Shown piece by piece: positions 62,319-64,000 of a stretch of 64,000 nt of DNA (positions are counted from its first letter, which is position 1; each line of letters opens with the position of its first letter). This stretch comes from Eremophila alpestris peregrina. Lineage: Eukaryota; Chordata; Aves; Passeriformes; Alaudidae. The position numbers were made by a program, and so were the translations under genes. The stretch spans positions 754,737 to 818,736 of the forward strand of contig WMCF01000089.1 in NCBI GenBank assembly GCA_009792885.1, in the 5' to 3' direction. Under the pieces are notes generated by a model that worked only from the letters and a program-made list of their open reading frames with translations, did no database searches and was not told the DNA's origin.

Positions 62319-62580
62319 GAGTGCAAAGGTGTGTGAGTCTCTGTCCAGGATCTACTGTGTGGATTGCAAAACATGTTAGTGCTTTTATACTGCAAATAAT
62401 TCCACTTCAGACAGGAAATTTACACTTGCTGATGCTAAACTGTGACTCAAAAGCTCTCCATTGTAGTGGACATGGCAGGATGTGGTACATCACTGCTGTT
62501 TTCCAGAGTGAGATGCAGGGACTTGTTAGACCTTAGGGACTCATTGAGAGGCCTGAAATGGGACACATGGTGTCTGAGGG
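62319..62580. other. Region upstream of HEMGN, nothing further recognised
   Basis: A plus-strand open frame (62198-62536, 112 codons) overlaps the HEMGN promoter. Its translation matches nothing known and it is treated as chance. Confidence 0.4.
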
Positions 62581-62800
62581 TGTTTTCATAGGATCCTAGT
62601 AGTGCTGCTGGAAGGGACATCCTCCAGCTCCCCTCAAGGCAGGACTGACTGCTTCACAAGGTCAGGATGGCTGTGTTGTCATATTCTTTGGAAACCCCTA
62701 AGGATGGAGACTGTCACAGTCTCGTTACCTGTCCAAGAGCTGCACCACCTTCCTGGGATCCAGACAGAATAATAAATCCATGCCAGCCTGGCTGTGCATG
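62581..62800 (-). mobile_element. CR1-like LINE 3' fragment, weak
   Basis: The plus strand starts 'cataggatcctagtagtgct' and 'gctggaagggacatcctcca', then has 'taaggatggagactgtcaca'. This is consistent with a heavily diverged reversed CR1 3' end. The edges are uncertain. Confidence 0.5.
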
Positions 62801-64000
62801 CTGAGGACTTCCTAATGATTCTTTGGTCCAGTCCCTGGTGGATCAGGACTGTGAACAAAGCACTTCTCTCGTGAAGCAGGATGGCAGTGGGCAGCCCCAG
62901 TAAAACCAGTGGAAAGATCCAGCCATTCCCTTGTCCTCCACAGGGTGATTTCCTTAAGTGGCTGCTCCTAGCTGCTGGTAGCCCCTTGCAGCCCCAGTCC
63001 TGCAGGCTTGTGCAGCCTCTGCAGGACCATCTGCAGGGCCAGAATTGCTGGAAAGGGGAAGCTGCTGCTTGTTACAGTGGCTGCAATGCTGAGGGCCTGT
63101 TCCTTGCTCTGTGGGAATGGCCAGGCCTCTAGATCAGTGCATGTGAGATGAGGGGGTAATCTTGGCCTCTCCTGAAAACTGCCTTCATAGTTTCCTATGC
63201 CTGGATAGCACAGAGAAGCTCAAGCTTATATTGTCTGTAACAACTCTGATGGACCAGAGATACCTCTTCAGCCGGTTTCTGGTGCACTCAGCTGCTATCA
63301 GCACTTTTCTCCAGGAGACACTCAACTACTTATGCACCGGCTAAGTGTTAGTGCCCCTAATCCCTTCCCTCCCTGCTCCCCATGAATTCAAAAGTGGTTC
63401 AAAGGCTGGTAGAACAACTTGATAATGTGTCTACTCCCAGGTCCTCTGGGACCTGACTACCTTTCATGGCAGGTATGATCCCACCTCCTTGGGCAGTCTC
63501 AGGACTTGCCCTGAGGAAAGCAGCTCCTCAGGGATGAGCAGATCTGGCTGCCTCCAATCTTTTCCAGTCTTTTTTATTTTTTTAGTGCACATCTGGTGCT
63601 CTCAGCAGGATATCTCTCTAGGTGCCTGGAAGCTCCAGAGCTTGAAACTTCATGCATGTAGATTTCTTAAGATGTAACTTTGGAGGTCCGTGGTCATTTC
63701 TGCTGCCATTCTTCTTATCCCCTGAGTTACCACTTTACTCTAGGGCTCCTGCCCTGTGTCCAGTGCAGATTACATGGTACCTCCAGAGAGGTGGGGTAGG
63801 TCTAACAGCCCCAGGAGAAGCAACAGGGTGGTGGCAGCAGAGCAGATATGGGAAGGCTCTGATATGGGAGGGTGGGCCAGGCGCATGGATGGCATAAAGA
63901 GATGTGGGGCTACCTACATATGACATAAGTCATTTACAGACTAGTTCCTTGTAGCTCAGTCACAGATGAAGACAAGGTGTCCCAACATGGTGGGGGCGTC
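62801..64000. other. Intergenic DNA, nothing recognised
   Basis: No exon, repeat family or CpG cluster was recognised up to the window end. TRMO and ANP32B, neighbours of HEMGN in human, are not visible here. Confidence 0.4.

Noticed and set aside
1..64000. CRISPR arrays, operons, prophage, tRNA or rRNA genes
   Set aside because: The DNA is a vertebrate nuclear region. No regularly spaced repeats, bacterial-type gene packing or cloverleaf-like gene was noticed.

Overview
The window is vertebrate nuclear DNA from a bird. The repeats show this. Many CR1 LINE fragments are scattered through it, most truncated at the 5' end and several carrying the bird-type CR1 3' tail. There is also one solo LTR of a common avian endogenous-retrovirus (ERVL-like) type. 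The two recognisable protein genes are FOXE1 (single exon, + strand, 44805-45683) and HEMGN/hemogen (four coding exons, - strand, 57748-62158). These two are also neighbours on human chromosome 9q22. In chicken, HEMGN is Z-linked and has been implicated in testis differentiation, so the window most likely comes from a Z chromosome. That assignment is an inference from synteny; the species cannot be read from the sequence.

Layout. 1-33.9 kb: gene-poor DNA with simple repeats and CR1 relics, the best at 11.45-12.72 kb, which still shows broken reverse-transcriptase reading frames. 34.05-34.47 kb: a small isolated CpG-rich patch with no recognised gene. 36.21-36.80 kb: a solo LTR. 36.8-44.2 kb: the region upstream of FOXE1, with several TAAT-rich patches, an assembly gap (39923-39999) and a CA-rich block (43.19-43.76 kb). 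44.26-45.76 kb: the FOXE1 CpG island, TATA box and coding exon. 46.1-57.2 kb: the FOXE1-HEMGN intergenic region, with CR1 pieces and a second small CpG cluster at 53.05-53.27 kb that carries a CTCF-like motif. 57.27-62.32 kb: HEMGN, ending in a promoter-proximal cluster of two GATA motifs and a GC box. 62.4-64 kb: repeat-derived and unrecognised DNA.

The genes. FOXE1 encodes a forkhead transcription factor of thyroid and foregut/oral ectoderm development. HEMGN encodes a small basic nuclear protein of erythroid cells and, in chicken, early male gonads. They are convergent (FOXE1 +, HEMGN -) and there is no sign that they act together. The rest of the window is non-coding as far as I can see. 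I found no operon-like system, CRISPR array, tRNA or rRNA gene, and no wholly new genetic system. The most interesting material is the bird-specific form of hemogen (short, with an AT-hook-like motif and a small tandem repeat), the FOXE1/FOXE3 mosaic residues in FOXE1, and candidate regulatory elements around both genes.
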